DNA of 64,000 bases from Trebonia sp963737285 (GCA_963737285.1 CAVTRT010000003.1:992001-1056000); one strand, 5' to 3'. Positions 1 through 8,935 are shown, counted from the first letter of the stretch. Numbers and translations: made by a program. Notes: generated by a model from the sequence alone, not told the origin.

Positions 1-197
1 GTTGCTGTCATGCGGCTTCGGGGAGGGCGGTCTGTGGTTCGGGCTGGGGTGCGTTCGAGGTAGCGGGCGTGCCCGGCGTCGGCGTCGTAACTCCGCTTGC
101 ACGGTCGGGCTCGCTTGTTGCGCCGGATGGTGAACGGGTGATCCGGGTTCCGGGGTCCTCGCGGGAGGTGAAGTCGCCGCGGCGCAGGCCGCGCGGG
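1..197 (-). pseudogene. IS630-type transposase, C-terminal remnant
   Basis: The sequence closely matches the 3' part of the complete IS630-like transposase at 1405-2513; the stretches coding for R-R-G-D-F-T-S-R and D-A-D-A-x-H-A-R-Y-L-E-R are recognisable on the minus strand. The alignment changes frame several times and no DDE catalytic residues remain. It ends a few bases beyond the TetR gene's stop codon. It is a dead fragment, cut by the window edge, and shows that this IS has inserted more than once nearby. Confidence 0.75.
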
Positions 198-200
198 GGG

Positions 201-845
201 CTACTTTGCTTGCGGGACTGTCGTCTCCCCTGCCGGCGGCGCGAGTCCGACGAGCTTGGAGAGGAACCGGTCGGCTTGCTCGGGGAAGGGCGGCCAGGGC
301 AGGTCGGGCTCGTTGATCCGCAGGGACAGCATGCCGGTGACGGCCGTCCGGAGATCGAGTGCGACGGTGGCGGCGTCCCCTGGCGGGGCAACCCCGGCGT
401 CCATGCAGCGCTGTATCGCAGCCGTGGTGCGCGTGAACATGACCTCCTTGAAGGGCATGCCGACCTTGCTCTCATGCATCACCTTGTGGATGCCGGGATG
501 CTCCTGCACCCAGGCCGCCTGCGCCAGGATCCGTGCGCGCAAGGCGAGAGCGGGGTCCTGATGTGCGGCCTCGGCCTCATCCGCGGCCTGGAGCATCTCC
601 GCATGGCAGCGTTGCATGGCCGCCGCGACGAGCGCGTCACGATCTGGGAAGTACAGGTAAACAGAAGTGGGGGATACCGACACCGCACGTGCGACCGCGC
701 GCAGCGACAAGGCCTCGTCGTCGGCCAGGTCGCCGAGCATCTGCACGGCGGCGGAAATGATCTCCTCCCGCAGTCGCTCCCCCTGCCCGCGCGCGTTGGG
801 GCGGCGAGGGCCAGCAGGGAGACCTGCCGGGGTGGTGTCGTCCAT
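201..845 (-). CDS. TetR/AcrR family transcriptional regulator
   Basis: This 214-residue protein has an N-terminal TetR helix-turn-helix at about residues 28-75, including L-R-A-V-A-R-A-V-S-V-S and the recognition-helix signature S-V-Y-L-Y-F-P-D-R-D-A-L. The C-terminal helical ligand and dimer domain is of ordinary length. TetR proteins are dimeric repressors that release DNA on binding a small ligand. No obvious target is adjacent: the next gene, divergent and about 100 bp away, encodes a GlcG/HbpS-like protein and is the most plausible partner. The ATG at 843-845 is chosen because it begins the only frame with a full HTH. The ligand is unknown. Confidence 0.88.
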   Translation of the reverse strand: MDDTTPAGLPAGPRRPNARGQGERLREEIISAAVQMLGDLADDEALSLRAVARAVSVSPTSVYLYFPDRDALVAAAMQRCHAEMLQAADEAEAAHQDPALALRARILAQAAWVQEHPGIHKVMHESKVGMPFKEVMFTRTTAAIQRCMDAGVAPPGDAATVALDLRTAVTGMLSLRINEPDLPWPPFPEQADRFLSKLVGLAPPAGETTVPQAK

Positions 846-944
846 CGCCCGGTCATTCTAGCCTCGCGTGCTTGCGCTGCGGCTGCCCCTAGCGATACGG
901 TCGTTCATGCAAGGACGGTTGTCCATATAACTCAGGGGATCGCA

Positions 945-1355
945 ATGCCGCTAACGCTCCAAGAGGCTCAGGCAGTCATCGGCGGCGCACACGAGCGCGC
1001 CGCCACGATAGGTGCACTGGTCACGGTCGCGGTCGTCGACGAAGGCGGGCACCTGCAGGCCCTGGGCCGCATGAGCGGCGCGGCGCCGCTCTCAGCCCGG
1101 ATCGCCGAGGCCAAGGCGGCCAGCGTCGCCCTCTTCCGCCGCGACGGCGCCGCACTGCGGCAGATGCAGGAGGCCTCGCCTGGCTTCTTCGCCCAGCTGG
1201 ACCGGGCCGTGCGGGAGCACATCCTGGCGGGCGCCGGCGCGCCGCTCATCAAGCGGGGCGACACCGTCCTTGGTGCGATGGCGGTAAGCGGCGGAATGAT
1301 GCCCGGGCAAGACGACGAATGCGCAGAAGCCGGGCTTGCTGTTCTCGCTCCCTAA
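945..1355 (+). CDS. GlcG/HbpS family (DUF336) protein
   Basis: A 136-residue protein matching the GlcG/HbpS fold: V-A-V-V-D-E-G-G-H-L near residue 27, then A-R-I-A-E-A-K-A-A-S, and the closing G-A-M-A-V-S-G-G. Members are small cytosolic or secreted octamers; HbpS from Streptomyces binds heme and GlcG is linked to glycolate use. No signal peptide is visible. The stop codon TAA overlaps the target TA of the IS630-like element that begins immediately downstream, so the last residue or two may have been changed by that insertion. The divergent TetR gene lies upstream. Substrate and partner are unknown. Confidence 0.8.
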   Translation: MPLTLQEAQAVIGGAHERAATIGALVTVAVVDEGGHLQALGRMSGAAPLSARIAEAKAASVALFRRDGAALRQMQEASPGFFAQLDRAVREHILAGAGAPLIKRGDTVLGAMAVSGGMMPGQDDECAEAGLAVLAP

Positions 1356-1404
1356 TGCAGCCCGGCAAAAGTTCTCTACTGCTCGGCGGTTACGTTCTGC
1401 TGAC

Positions 1405-2513
1405 TCACGCGCCTTCGGCGAGGATGTCCTTGCCGGGTGGCGTTCGAGGTAGCGGGCGTGCTCGGCGTCGGCGTCGTACTTCCACTTGAACGGGTGCGCT
1501 GTCTCGTTCCAGCTAATGGTGAAGTCGGTGATCTGCTGGTCGAGGTCGTCGCGGGAGGTGAAGTCGCCGCGGCGCAGGAGCCTGCGGGCCAGGATGCTGA
1601 ACCACTGCTCCACCATGTTCAGCCAGGACGCGTGCTTCGGCGTGTGCGTGACCTCGAACCTGGGGTGCGCGGCGATCCACGCCCGGGTGGCCCTGGAAGT
1701 GTGGCTGGAGCCATTGTCCATGACCAGCCGGATCCGCAGGTGCGGGGCGGTGCACTGGTCGAGCATGGCGAGGAACTGGGTGAACGCCCCGGAGTCGTTC
1801 CGCCGGATGCTCCGGGTGATGACCTCGCCGGTCGTGACATTCATGGCGGCGATGATCGAGACGGTGCCGTGGCGGCGGTACTCGAACTCGCGGCGGGCCG
1901 GGACGCCCGGCCCGCCCGGGACGTCTGGGCGGATCCTCGTCTTCGCCTGGATGCCCGTCTTCTCGTCGATGCTGACCAGCACGGTGCCGGGCCCGGGGTC
2001 CAGGTAGAGGCGGCAGACCCGCCCGGCCTGGGCCCAGAACTGCGGGTCGTCGGCGCGGTTGAGCCAGCCCTTCACCTTGTGGGGGCGGACGCCCGCGTCG
2101 GCCAGGACCCGCCCGACGGTCGCCCCGGACATGCCCAGCCCGCGCTCGCGCAGGTGACGGGCAATCGACGAGTGCGACCAGCACGATTCCCCGTCCGGCG
2201 GGACCGAGGTGGCGGCCGCGATGACGAGCAGCCTCGCGGACGGGCCGTGGACCTCCGGGCGCCCGGAGCGGGGCCGGTCGAAGATCCCCGGGACGCCCTC
2301 CGCGGCGAACCGCTTCCGCCACTTCCCGGCGGTGCCCGGGCTGCAGCCCAGGTCGCGGGCGATCTCCGCGTCGCTCTTCCCGTCCTCCGCAGCCAGGACG
2401 ACCCTGGCCCGCAGCACAAGCCGCTGCGGGCTCGTCGCCGCGGCGATGACCTGGTTCAGCTTGCGGCGCCGCTTGATCGTCACCTGCACCTGTGCCGGCC
2501 TCGGTCCCGTCAT
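1405..2513 (-). CDS. IS630 family transposase, C-terminus frameshifted
   Basis: About 360 residues. The N-terminus has the paired HTH typical of IS630 (V-L-A-A-E-D-G-K-S-D-A-E-I-A-R-D-L-G, then the G-R-P linker). The catalytic core shows the DDE triad: D in V-L-V-S-I-D-E-K-T, D in L-V-M-D-N-G-S-S-H, and E in W-L-N-M-V-E-Q-W-F. Near 1435 the frame slips, so the expected end (L-A-E-G-A, stop at 1405-1407) is out of frame and the literal frame runs on into the GlcG gene. A one-base correction gives the usual length. Start ATG is at 2511-2513. Transposition function is likely lost or marginal. Confidence 0.85.
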
Positions 2514-2609
2514 CGCCGTCTCTCCTCCCCGCTGCAGTTCCCGGAAGGATGCCGCACCCCGCGGCCGCGCGGCGCCGGCCCGCGGCCGGCCACACTGGGA
2601 GGCGTGCCG

Positions 2610-2939
2610 GTGCCGTCCAAGCGCGTCAAAGAGATCACCGAGGGAACCGTCGACCACCACGCGTCGAAGACCCACCCTGATCTGCAGGAAATCACCATCC
2701 GCTGGCGAGGGTCGTTCGGCTACATGACCGCCTGGGCCGGCGAGGGCGACGACAACGACGAGGAAATCCGGCTCTGCCGCATCGAGTACCTCGGCGGCGA
2801 CGACTGGGCCTTCGCCCTCTACGACCCCGCCGCCGAGAAGTACGACAACGCCGTCCTGCGCACCGGAAGTCCCTTCGGCAGCGCCGTCGATGCCTACGAC
2901 ACCGCCGCCATCGTCCACCTCGCCGACTACCAGGAGTAG
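2610..2939 (+). CDS. Hypothetical protein carried inside the IS630-like element
   Basis: A 109-residue acidic protein (P-S-K-R-V-K-E-I-T-E-G at the start, then W-A-G-E-G-D-D-N-D-E-E, C-R-I-E-Y-L-G-G-D-D-W and A-F-A-L-Y-D-P-A). I recognise no enzyme family. GGGAGG at 2597-2602 is 7 nt from GTG 2610, which decides the start over GTG 2604. It lies between the transposase start and the right inverted repeat, so it travels as a passenger and may be co-mobilised cargo or an accessory. There is no signal peptide or membrane segment. Codon use is like its surroundings. Confidence 0.6.
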   Translation: MPSKRVKEITEGTVDHHASKTHPDLQEITIRWRGSFGYMTAWAGEGDDNDEEIRLCRIEYLGGDDWAFALYDPAAEKYDNAVLRTGSPFGSAVDAYDTAAIVHLADYQE

Positions 2940-2984
2940 CAGCCCGGCTGGTCAGGATCGATCAAGAACTTCTGCGGCGCTGCA

Positions 2985-3436
2985 CTAGGCGGGCCAGCCG
3001 CGACACCCCCGGCAGCAGCACATCCAGCTCCCGCAGCCACCCCGCCGCGTCGAGGAAGATGACCTTCGGGCCGTCCCCGGTCACCCACGCCCGCTTGCCC
3101 GCATACCCCGAAAGCTCCGCCTCCACCTGCGTGAAGTCCTTCAGCCCCAGAGCCTCCTGGATCTTCCCGGCATGCTCGCGGTGGGTCGGCTCCCGCTGCG
3201 CGTACTTCTTCACGCACGACGGGTCGGCTATCAGCAGCTGGCCGGCCAGGTAGTTGATGACCTCGGTCGGCACCCCCCTCCAGCAGGTCCGCCAGAAACC
3301 TGCCGTCAAAGCGAGCCGTGGCGAGCTGGACACTGAGGCCGAGCCGGTTGTGATCACCCCGCAGCCCCGCCACCAGCTTGAGATCGGCGTCATCGAGGTA
3401 GAAGAACTGCTCCAGGTCCCGCCTGGGACACCCTAA
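2985..3436 (-). pseudogene. Tn3 family transposase N-terminal relic (DUF4158)
   Basis: Two frames together encode a DUF4158-type start: L-E-Q-F-F-Y-L-D-D-A-D, G-D-H-N-R-L-G-L-S-V-Q-L, then after a frameshift near 3280 V-P-T-E-V-I-N-Y-L-A-G-Q-L and I-Q-E-A-L-G-L-K-D-F. The catalytic DDE domain is absent; the sequence ends at the right edge of the IS630-like element. Its 5' end fuses in frame to the last residues of the upstream hydrolase. It is a dead remnant of a Tn3-type element that once landed behind the hydrolase gene. Confidence 0.8.
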
Positions 3437-4306
3437 CAGCGCACGGTGCAGGAAGGCGGCGACCGCGGCGACGGCCTGCGTCACGTAGGGCTCGCGGTCG
3501 TACAGGTCAATGTGCTGGCGGGCGTCCAGCCAGACGGCCTCGTTGTGACCGGGTGCCCGCTCGCGCAGCTCACGGGCCAGCTCCGGCGAGCAGTAGGCGT
3601 CCTGCTTGCCGTGGACGACCAGCAGCGGAGTGCCGCCGAGCAAGTCGGCGGCCCCCATGGCGTCGAAGGTCATCAGGGAGTGCAGCGAGCCCCAGGTGAC
3701 CTGGTTACGCCAGTGCCGGGCGGCCGATCGCTGCGTCCCGTAGTACTCATACGGCTCATCACCGCCCATGGCCGCCTCCCCGCCATCGGCGGCGACGGCG
3801 GGAAGGTACTCGTCGTAGCGGGCCAGGAACCCCGACAGCGCCGCCCGGTACGCCTCGGTGCCCATGCCCTGGACCATCGCGGCCGGGCTGTTGTAGCCGC
3901 CCGCAACCCCGGCGACCGCCTTCACGCGCGCGTCGGATGCCGCCGCCCGCACCGCGTACCCGCCGCCGAGGCAGATGCCGACGATGGCGATCCGGCCCGG
4001 GTCCACGTCGTCCCGGCTGGCGAGCAGGGTGACGGCGGCCCGCAGGTCGGCGAGCTTGCCCTGGGCGTCCTCGTGCTGGGGCCGCCCGCCGCTCTCCCCG
4101 AACCCCCGGTGGTCGAACGCCAGCGTGACGAAGCCAGCGTCCGCGAGCAGCCGCGCGTAGGTGCCGGTGACCTGCTCCTTCACGCCCGTGAACGGCCCGG
4201 TGAGCGCGATAGCCGGACGCTGGCCGACGCCAGGCGGCACCCTCAGGTCGCCGGCAATGCCGATGCCCTCGCTGCTGAACGTGACCCGCGACTTATCCTC
4301 AGCCAT
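3437..4306 (-). CDS. Alpha/beta hydrolase, dienelactone-hydrolase-like
   Basis: About 290 residues. The nucleophile elbow reads G-I-C-L-G-G-G, with cysteine in the position used by dienelactone hydrolases; the acid is D in V-V-H-G-K-Q-D-A-Y and the histidine is in A-R-Q-H-I-D-L-Y. It also has the D-H-R-G-F-G-E-S-G-G motif common in cytosolic alpha/beta hydrolases. The natural stop has been lost: the frame continues directly into a Tn3 relic, so the protein would carry a foreign tail. Start ATG is at 4304-4306. A divergent HxlR regulator 84 bp away probably controls it. The substrate is unknown. Confidence 0.82.
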
Positions 4307-4390
4307 GACGGCACCGTACGCATGCCGGCCCGGAGCCGTCCAGAAGGCACCTCCAGGTGCCCATCCCGCCGGCCAGTGAGGGAGGCCCCC

Positions 4391-4723
4391 GTGTCCCTGG
4401 TGATCCCCGACGTGCTCGAGCAGGGCTGTGCCACCCGGCAGGCCCTGGAGCGGCTAGCGTCCAAGTGGCGGGTCCTGATCGTCTACGCCCTGCTGGCCGG
4501 CCCGCAGCGGCACGCCGAGCTGCGCCGCAGGCTGCCCGGCATCACGCAGAAGGTGCTCACCCAGACGCTGCGCGCCATGGAGGACGACGGCCTCGTCGAG
4601 CGCCACGTCATCAAGGCGACTGCCCCGCAAGCCGTCGAGTACGAGCTGACCGGCCTCGGCAAGACCATGGAGGCCCCGCTGGCAGCCATCTGTGACTGGG
4701 CAGCCACCAGCGCACTGCACTAG
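4391..4723 (+). CDS. HxlR family winged-helix regulator
   Basis: A 110-residue protein with the compact HxlR winged helix: S-K-W-R-V-L-I-V-Y-A-L-L, R-H-A-E-L-R-R-R-L-P-G-I-T-Q-K-V-L-T-Q-T-L-R, then V-E-Y-E-L-T-G-L-G-K. HxlR proteins are dimeric and often respond to aldehydes, quinones or disulfide stress through an N-terminal cysteine; C13 here (Q-G-C-A-T-R) fits that position. GGAGG at 4381-4385 fixes GTG 4391. It is divergent from the dienelactone-hydrolase-like gene, the classic arrangement for control of a detoxifying hydrolase. Confidence 0.9.
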   Translation: MSLVIPDVLEQGCATRQALERLASKWRVLIVYALLAGPQRHAELRRRLPGITQKVLTQTLRAMEDDGLVERHVIKATAPQAVEYELTGLGKTMEAPLAAICDWAATSALH

Positions 4724-4818
4724 TAATACGGTAGTCGACCACGTCGACCCTTCCTGGCTGTAGTAGGGTCTTCAGGTGAGGGACCTATTCACCGTAGCTG
4801 CCGGGAGGAGGCAGACTG

Positions 4819-5392
4819 GTGCTCATGACATCGCTGCCCGAGTGGCTGTACCCGGGACCATCCGGCGGCTGGACCGCGGACGACCTGGACGCGCTCCCGC
4901 CGGAGGCGCCCAGGCGCGTCGAGCTCGATCGACGGAGCCCTCATTTTGATGTCGCCGCAGACCTCGTTCCACATGCTGATGATCCGTCGGCTCGAGAACG
5001 GCATACGGCCCCCGGAGGGCCTGTACGTTGCGCGGGAGATGAGCGTCAGGCTCGGCACCCGGCAGCGGCCCGAGCCGGACGTCATGGTCGTGACCGTGTC
5101 ACCCGAGAGCGACCTTGGCCGGACGTTTTACCTGCCGGATGAGGTCCGCCTCGTCGCCGAGGTCGTCTCCCCCGAGTCGGAGGAACGGGACCGGAAGACC
5201 AAGCCAGGCAAGTACGCGGAGGCGGGCATCAAGTTCCTGTGGCGGGTGGAACGGGAAGGCCGCGCCGCGGTCGCCTATACGTACGAGCTTGACCCCGCGT
5301 CCGGGGCCTACGTGGCGACCGGGGTGCACCGTGGCCGCCTCAAGGCCGACATCGGCTTCTCCGTGGACATCGACCTTGCCGTCCGCGCGTAG
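4819..5392 (+). pseudogene. Uma2 family (DUF820) nuclease-fold protein, frameshifted
   Basis: The reading begins W-T-A-D-D-L-D-A-L-P, a normal Uma2 start, and after one extra G in GAGCTCGATCGACGG (about 4927) resumes as L-I-L-M-S-P-Q-T-S, then P-E-P-D-V-M-V-V, V-A-E-V-V-S-P-E-S, R-D-R-K-T-K and K-Y-A-E-A-G-I. The last three are the conserved Uma2 restriction-endonuclease-like core (D, E and the following K). GGGAGGAGG precedes GTG 4819 by 7 nt. Without the single base it would be a full protein of about 190 residues. Uma2 proteins are very abundant in actinomycetes and of uncertain role. Sequencing error cannot be excluded. Confidence 0.8.
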
Positions 5393-5472
5393 CCAGGCCC
5401 ATGCCCGCCTCATCGAGGCAGGCCGCACTTGATCGGCCTGGGTCAGTGGTGCCGGGCTGTCAGGCATGTTCC

Positions 5473-5856
5473 TCAAAGGTAGGACGAGAGCACCCGGGCT
5501 TCTGCGCGCAGGGCCTCGGCGCGTTCCGGCCGGCCTGCGCGGTCGTACTCCAGGGCGGCGGCCTCGCGGTCCGCAACTTCAGAGCGCACGATCCGGGCGA
5601 TGTCCTCGTCGGGCAGGGCGCGTCGCTCAGCCTCGGCGACGCCGATGCCGGCGGGAGACGACTCGATCGTCAAGGACCCGCTGGCCACCGCCGTGGCGTC
5701 GACGGCCTCCGCGTTGTCGATCGCGGCCAGCGCGGAGCGCAGCGCGGTGACCGCAACGCGGTCGCGTTCCTTCATCGCGGCAACGAGCGCGTTGCGCAAC
5801 CGCCGGCGCAATGAGGCCTCGCGGGATGGCTGGGCCTGGGCAGCATCGTTCGGCAC
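5473..5856 (-). CDS. GatB/YqeY domain protein
   Basis: 127 residues carrying the YqeY fold: L-R-N-A-L-V-A-A-M-K-E-R-D-R-V-A-V-T-A-L-R-S-A-L, then E-R-R-A-L-P-D-E-D-I-A-R-I-V and R-A-E-A-R-V-L. This domain resembles the tRNA-binding tail of the GatB amidotransferase subunit; YqeY proteins are small soluble helical proteins of poorly defined function. GTG 5854-5856 is preferred to longer starts because residues upstream are low-complexity. It stands alone between Uma2 and the metallo-hydrolase. It is slightly shorter than the usual 150 residues. Confidence 0.8.
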   Translation of the reverse strand: MPNDAAQAQPSREASLRRRLRNALVAAMKERDRVAVTALRSALAAIDNAEAVDATAVASGSLTIESSPAGIGVAEAERRALPDEDIARIVRSEVADREAAALEYDRAGRPERAEALRAEARVLSSYL

Positions 5857-6035
5857 GGCCGTGATCCTACCTGGCCTGCTCGCCGCCCCGCTGCCGGACT
5901 GACCAGCCGGGCCGTGACAGCCCGCGCAGGCCGCCAGGGAGACCGGCCCCGGGACCACCCTGGCGGCTGAGCCGCCCGCCCCCTCCGGGGAGCCGCGGCG
6001 TTCACGGTGCCCTAGCGCCCGGGCTTCCCGGGTAC

Positions 6036-6803
6036 CTACCGCCCTCGGGCCTGCTCCAGGTTCGACTGGTGGACGGGGAGCCAGTATCGGCCGTAGGTCG
6101 CATCCGGCCCCAGGCGCGCGTCGACCGGTTCCCCTCCTCGCCGCAGCGCGTCGATGTAGGCATGATCGGCGGCGAGGCGGGCCGCCACCTCCCGGCCCTC
6201 GGCAACGGCGCCGTGGCCGGGGACCATGACGTCGGCGTGCCTGGCGGCCTCGCCCAGCCGGCCGAGTGCCGTCTCATAGGCGCCCACCTGATCGGGGCGG
6301 CGACGGTCGAGGATCGGGATCAGGACGTCGGAGAGCATGTCGCCGGCGAGCAGGACACCACGGTCAGCGAGGAGGACCGCGGCGTGGCCGATGGCGTGCG
6401 CCTGATGCTCGACGATCTCGCCCGGCACGGGCCCGCCGTCCGCGGGCAGCGGGGTGACTAGCCCGAGCAGCTCGACAGGGATGCCCGACGCGCTCTCCGC
6501 CGCCATCTCCCGCCCCCGCTCCCGGGCTTCACTGGCAGCGCGGGCGCCGGCGGGGGTGGCGTAGCGCGGCACGTCGCCGAACCGGGGATGCCAGAGCAGG
6601 TGGTCCCAGTGGGGATGGGTGGAGAACCCGGCGACCACCGGAATGCCGAGCCGGTCCAGGTCGTCGGCCAGCTGGTCCAGGTCGCGGCCATCGATGCCGG
6701 GATCGACCAGGATCAGCCCGCCCTCCCCGCGCACCGCGACGGCATTGCTCAAGACCCACTCGCTCTGCCGGACCCAGACTCCGTCGGCCACCTCATTCAG
6801 CAT
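6036..6803 (-). CDS. MBL-fold metallo-hydrolase
   Basis: 255 residues. The metallo-beta-lactamase motif T-H-P-H-W-D-H lies near residue 62, with the further metal ligands in A-H-A-I-G-H-A, L-A-G-D-M-L-S-D and M-V-P-G-H-G. That is a complete set for a binuclear zinc (or iron) hydrolase. There is no signal peptide, so it is cytosolic. The spacing resembles small-molecule lactonase or glyoxalase-like members, but the substrate cannot be read from sequence. Monocistronic; start ATG 6801-6803 begins M-L-N-E-V-A-D-G-V-W-V, the usual first strand of the fold. Confidence 0.88.
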   Translation of the reverse strand: MLNEVADGVWVRQSEWVLSNAVAVRGEGGLILVDPGIDGRDLDQLADDLDRLGIPVVAGFSTHPHWDHLLWHPRFGDVPRYATPAGARAASEARERGREMAAESASGIPVELLGLVTPLPADGGPVPGEIVEHQAHAIGHAAVLLADRGVLLAGDMLSDVLIPILDRRRPDQVGAYETALGRLGEAARHADVMVPGHGAVAEGREVAARLAADHAYIDALRRGGEPVDARLGPDATYGRYWLPVHQSNLEQARGR

Positions 6804-7010
6804 GGGTCCACTCTGTCAGGTATCTCCGCCCGCTCTCGCCACGTTCTCCGGTCCCGGGCAGCGCAACCCCCAGCGCTCGACGGCCGCCGCGCCCGCGTCG
6901 CCCTGGCCCCGCCGGCACCGGCCCCGCCATCCGCGCCGCCCGCATGTCACCGACGAAAGCACTGAGGGGCACCTGGCAGGCCCTGGCGCGCGGCTGCCGG
7001 CGCGGGCCCG

Positions 7011-7325
7011 TCAGGTGCGGATGATGTGGGCCTGGACCTGGGAGGAGTCCTCGTTCGTCCAGCCGCGGGTCTTGGCGTAGGCGAGCATCGCGTAGAAGTC
7101 GACGGTCCAGCCGGAGCTGCCGTCGCCCGCGGCGCGCAGCGCGTCGGCGTCCAGCCACACGCGGTCGCCGTCCACGGTGCCCAGGCCGGCGGCGCGCAGT
7201 GCCTGCGCCGCCGCCGTGTCGTCCACCCCGCGGAACTCGGCGTGCAGCTGCCTGAGGTTCTGCGGGTCCTCGACGGTCGCGGTGACGCCGAGCTGTCCGC
7301 CTGTCACGAGCACGATCATCGGCAC
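7011..7325 (-). CDS. Conserved hypothetical protein
   Basis: 104 residues with no family I can name. It reads V-L-V-T-G-G-Q-L-G-V-T-A-T-V at the start, then two short repeat-like halves (A-L-R-A-A-G-L-G-T-V-D-G-D and D-A-L-R-A-A-G-D) and an end rich in W and Y. A strong GGAGGGG lies 4 nt from GTG 7325 and 10 nt from the in-frame ATG at 7319, so the start is ambiguous by two codons. The protein is soluble, with no signal peptide. Convincing as a gene because of its ribosome binding site and even codon use, but functionally blank. Confidence 0.6.
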   Translation of the reverse strand: MPMIVLVTGGQLGVTATVEDPQNLRQLHAEFRGVDDTAAAQALRAAGLGTVDGDRVWLDADALRAAGDGSSGWTVDFYAMLAYAKTRGWTNEDSSQVQAHIIRT

Positions 7326-7430
7326 TTCCCCTCCTGGATCGCCATCAACGAAATGCCCGTGCAGGCGCCATCGCTAACATCCGGGGGCAGCGCCCCGGGC
7401 GCCGGGGCCCCCGATGAGGAGGGAGCCGCC

Positions 7431-7598
7431 ATGAGCAAGCCTGTCATGCTCCCGGCGCCGCCGCCGGGGCGGGCATCACCCTGGCCCGCACGCCGCCTCA
7501 TGAGGTGGGACCGGAATACGAGCGAAAGGGGCCATGGAGCGACCTGGCCGCTTGGCCAAACTGACCCGCTACGAACAGAACAGCCCCTGGCCGCCTAG
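7431..7598 (+). CDS. Possible small protein, 55 residues
   Basis: An ATG at 7431 follows AGGAGGGAG with optimal spacing and opens a 55-codon frame rich in Pro, Arg and Trp (M-S-K-P-V-M-L-P). Nothing about the composition proves translation and I recognise no family. The ribosome binding site is the only reason to list it. Confidence 0.3.
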   Translation: MSKPVMLPAPPPGRASPWPARRLMRWDRNTSERGHGATWPLGQTDPLRTEQPLAA

Positions 7599-8136
7599 CC
7601 GGACGCCGCCACGGCGCCCACAACGCCGGTCAGAGACGGGCACGCGGATGTCCAGCCGTCGGATCACCCGGATCCGGTCTCGGGTGCACGGATGGCGGCG
7701 CGCCAGCGTGCCGCCTGTGTGTGTGCCGACGAGGCTGGGCCGGGCAGGGGATGGGCGCCTTCGGGGCGCAGGCCGTCGAGGCGATGGCCAGGGTGCGTGC
7801 CTGCGCGAGGTGGTCGAACGGCGTGCCGGGGCTGGCGCTGGGGCGACCGCCGCCGCGCGCGCCGCCATCGCCGAGGTCACCGCGACAGACTGAGCACCCC
7901 CGCGACACCATGAACACCCAGCCCCGCCCGGCTCCGCCGGGCGGGGCGCTTCACTGCGAGCACATGCTCAACCCCAAATGACGCCGCCATGCTCATCTTC
8001 AACGCGCAACACCCGGTACCCGCCCGGACCGGTGCCATGGTTCGGCTGCGTGGGTGAGTCCGGCCCTGGCCCCTGGGGTGAGGGGTCCAGGGCCGGTTGC
8101 GCGGGTCAGGTAAGGGTGCCTGGCCTGGGGTTGTGT
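7599..8136. other. Intergenic, no convincing gene
   Basis: About 540 bases that hold no reading frame with a plausible start, ribosome binding site and protein-like composition. The only structure I see is the GC hairpin at 7921-7947. Confidence 0.5.
7921..7947. terminator. GC-rich hairpin, terminator-like
   Basis: GCCCCGCCCGGC, loop TCC, GCCGGGCGGGGC: a perfect 12-bp stem. No T-run follows, as is normal for high-GC actinobacterial terminators. It could end transcription coming from either side. Confidence 0.55.
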
Positions 8137-8280
8137 TTACCTGAATTGGAAGGTAGCGGTGTGGGTGGTGCCGTCGTTGAGGGTGAGGGTGAACAGCTGG
8201 CAGGTGCCGGACCAGGACTTGGCGGTCTTCCACACGTAGGTGTAGCTGCCGCTGCCGTTGTCTTGCAGGCCGCTGCCGCC
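8137..8280 (-). pseudogene. PxKF-domain protein, C-terminal fragment
   Basis: About 46 residues (G-G-S-G-L-Q-D-N-G-S-G-S-Y-T-Y-V-W-K-T, ending T-A-T-F-Q-F-R) that match almost exactly the end of the complete surface protein at 9379-11016. The reading stops matching abruptly at about 8280, where a recombinase relic begins. It is the tail of a second copy cut off by mobile DNA, and has no start of its own. Confidence 0.8.
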
Positions 8281-8349
8281 GGCCGCGGCCCGGCAGCGCG
8301 CGGCCGCGCGAGGGGAGCCCATCGGCGACCCGAGCGGGCCCCGCCTGGC

Positions 8350-8743
8350 GCGGTCGCCGGACCCCGGGTGCTCGGCTGGTGCCAGGCCCGGGGCGTGGCC
8401 CTGCGGGTCCTGTCCGGGCCGCTGTCCAACTTTGCCGACCTCGCCGCGAACGACGCGACCACCGACCTGATCGTCAACGTGCTCATCGCCGTCGGGCAGT
8501 TCCAGCGCGACCTGCAGAACGAGCTGACCGAAGAAGGGGATCGCCGCGGCCGAGGCCGAAGGCCGCTACCGCGGCCGCCCGCCCGCGCTGTCGGGGACCC
8601 CAGCCGAGGAAGCGCGGTCGGCGTACCTGGAACAGGGCGCCTCGATCGCCGCCCTCGCCCGGGCGCACGGGGTGAGCCGCGCCGCCGTCCGGACCGCCCT
8701 GGCCGGCCTGCTGCCCGGCGAGCTGGTCCCTCCACCGGTCTGA
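8350..8743 (+). pseudogene. Serine recombinase (resolvase/invertase) relic
   Basis: The middle of a small serine recombinase is readable: G-V-A-L-R-V-L-S-G-P-L-S, A-A-N-D-A-T-T, L-I-A-V-G-Q-F-Q-R-D-L-Q-N-E-L-T-E-E-G. After one extra G near 8537 comes the hinge R-Y-R-G-R-P-P-A-L and a C-terminal HTH (A-S-I-A-A-L-A-R-A-H-G-V-S-R-A-A-V). The N-terminal catalytic serine region is missing. Resolvases of this type usually belong to Tn3 elements, and Tn3 transposase debris follows directly. Confidence 0.75.
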
Positions 8744-8796
8744 CCAAGACAAGCCCAGTAGCGTCGGCCCTGCTGGACCCGGCCGGGCCGGGCGGG

Positions 8797-8935
8797 AAGA
8801 CCGGCTTCGACCGGTTGAAGCGCTCGGCGCCGCGGCCGTCGCGGACGAACTTCCGCAGGCAGCTCGATCACCTGCGGTGGGCTGGCGATCTCGGCGATGC
8901 CGCCGGCTGGGTTGAAGGGGTCGCTCGTAGCCTGC
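8797..8935 (+). pseudogene. Tn3 transposase internal fragment
   Basis: A short stretch reads G-F-D-R-L-K-R-S-A-P, F-R-R-Q-L-D-H-L-R-W-A and A-G-W-V-E-G-V-A, which is the DUF4158/DDE junction region of Tn3 transposases (compare S-P-F-D-R-L-K-D-P-A and A-W-L-A-G-V-P in the copy near 22000). Nothing catalytic remains. From here to 9378 I see no gene. Confidence 0.6.

Larger units (their letters stand above)
1356..2984. mobile_element. Complete IS630-like insertion sequence with passenger gene
   Basis: Inverted repeats of about 20 bp bound the element: TGCAGCCCGGCAAAAGTTCT at 1356-1375, and at 2965-2984 AGAACTTCTGCGGCGCTGCA, which is its reverse complement with three mismatches. CTA lies within one base of both ends, consistent with the TA target of IS630/Tc1-type elements. 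Inside are a minus-strand DDE transposase (1405-2513) and a plus-strand gene of unknown function (2610-2939) that is not part of a standard IS630. The element abuts the stop codon of the GlcG gene on the left and a Tn3 relic on the right. Confidence 0.8.
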
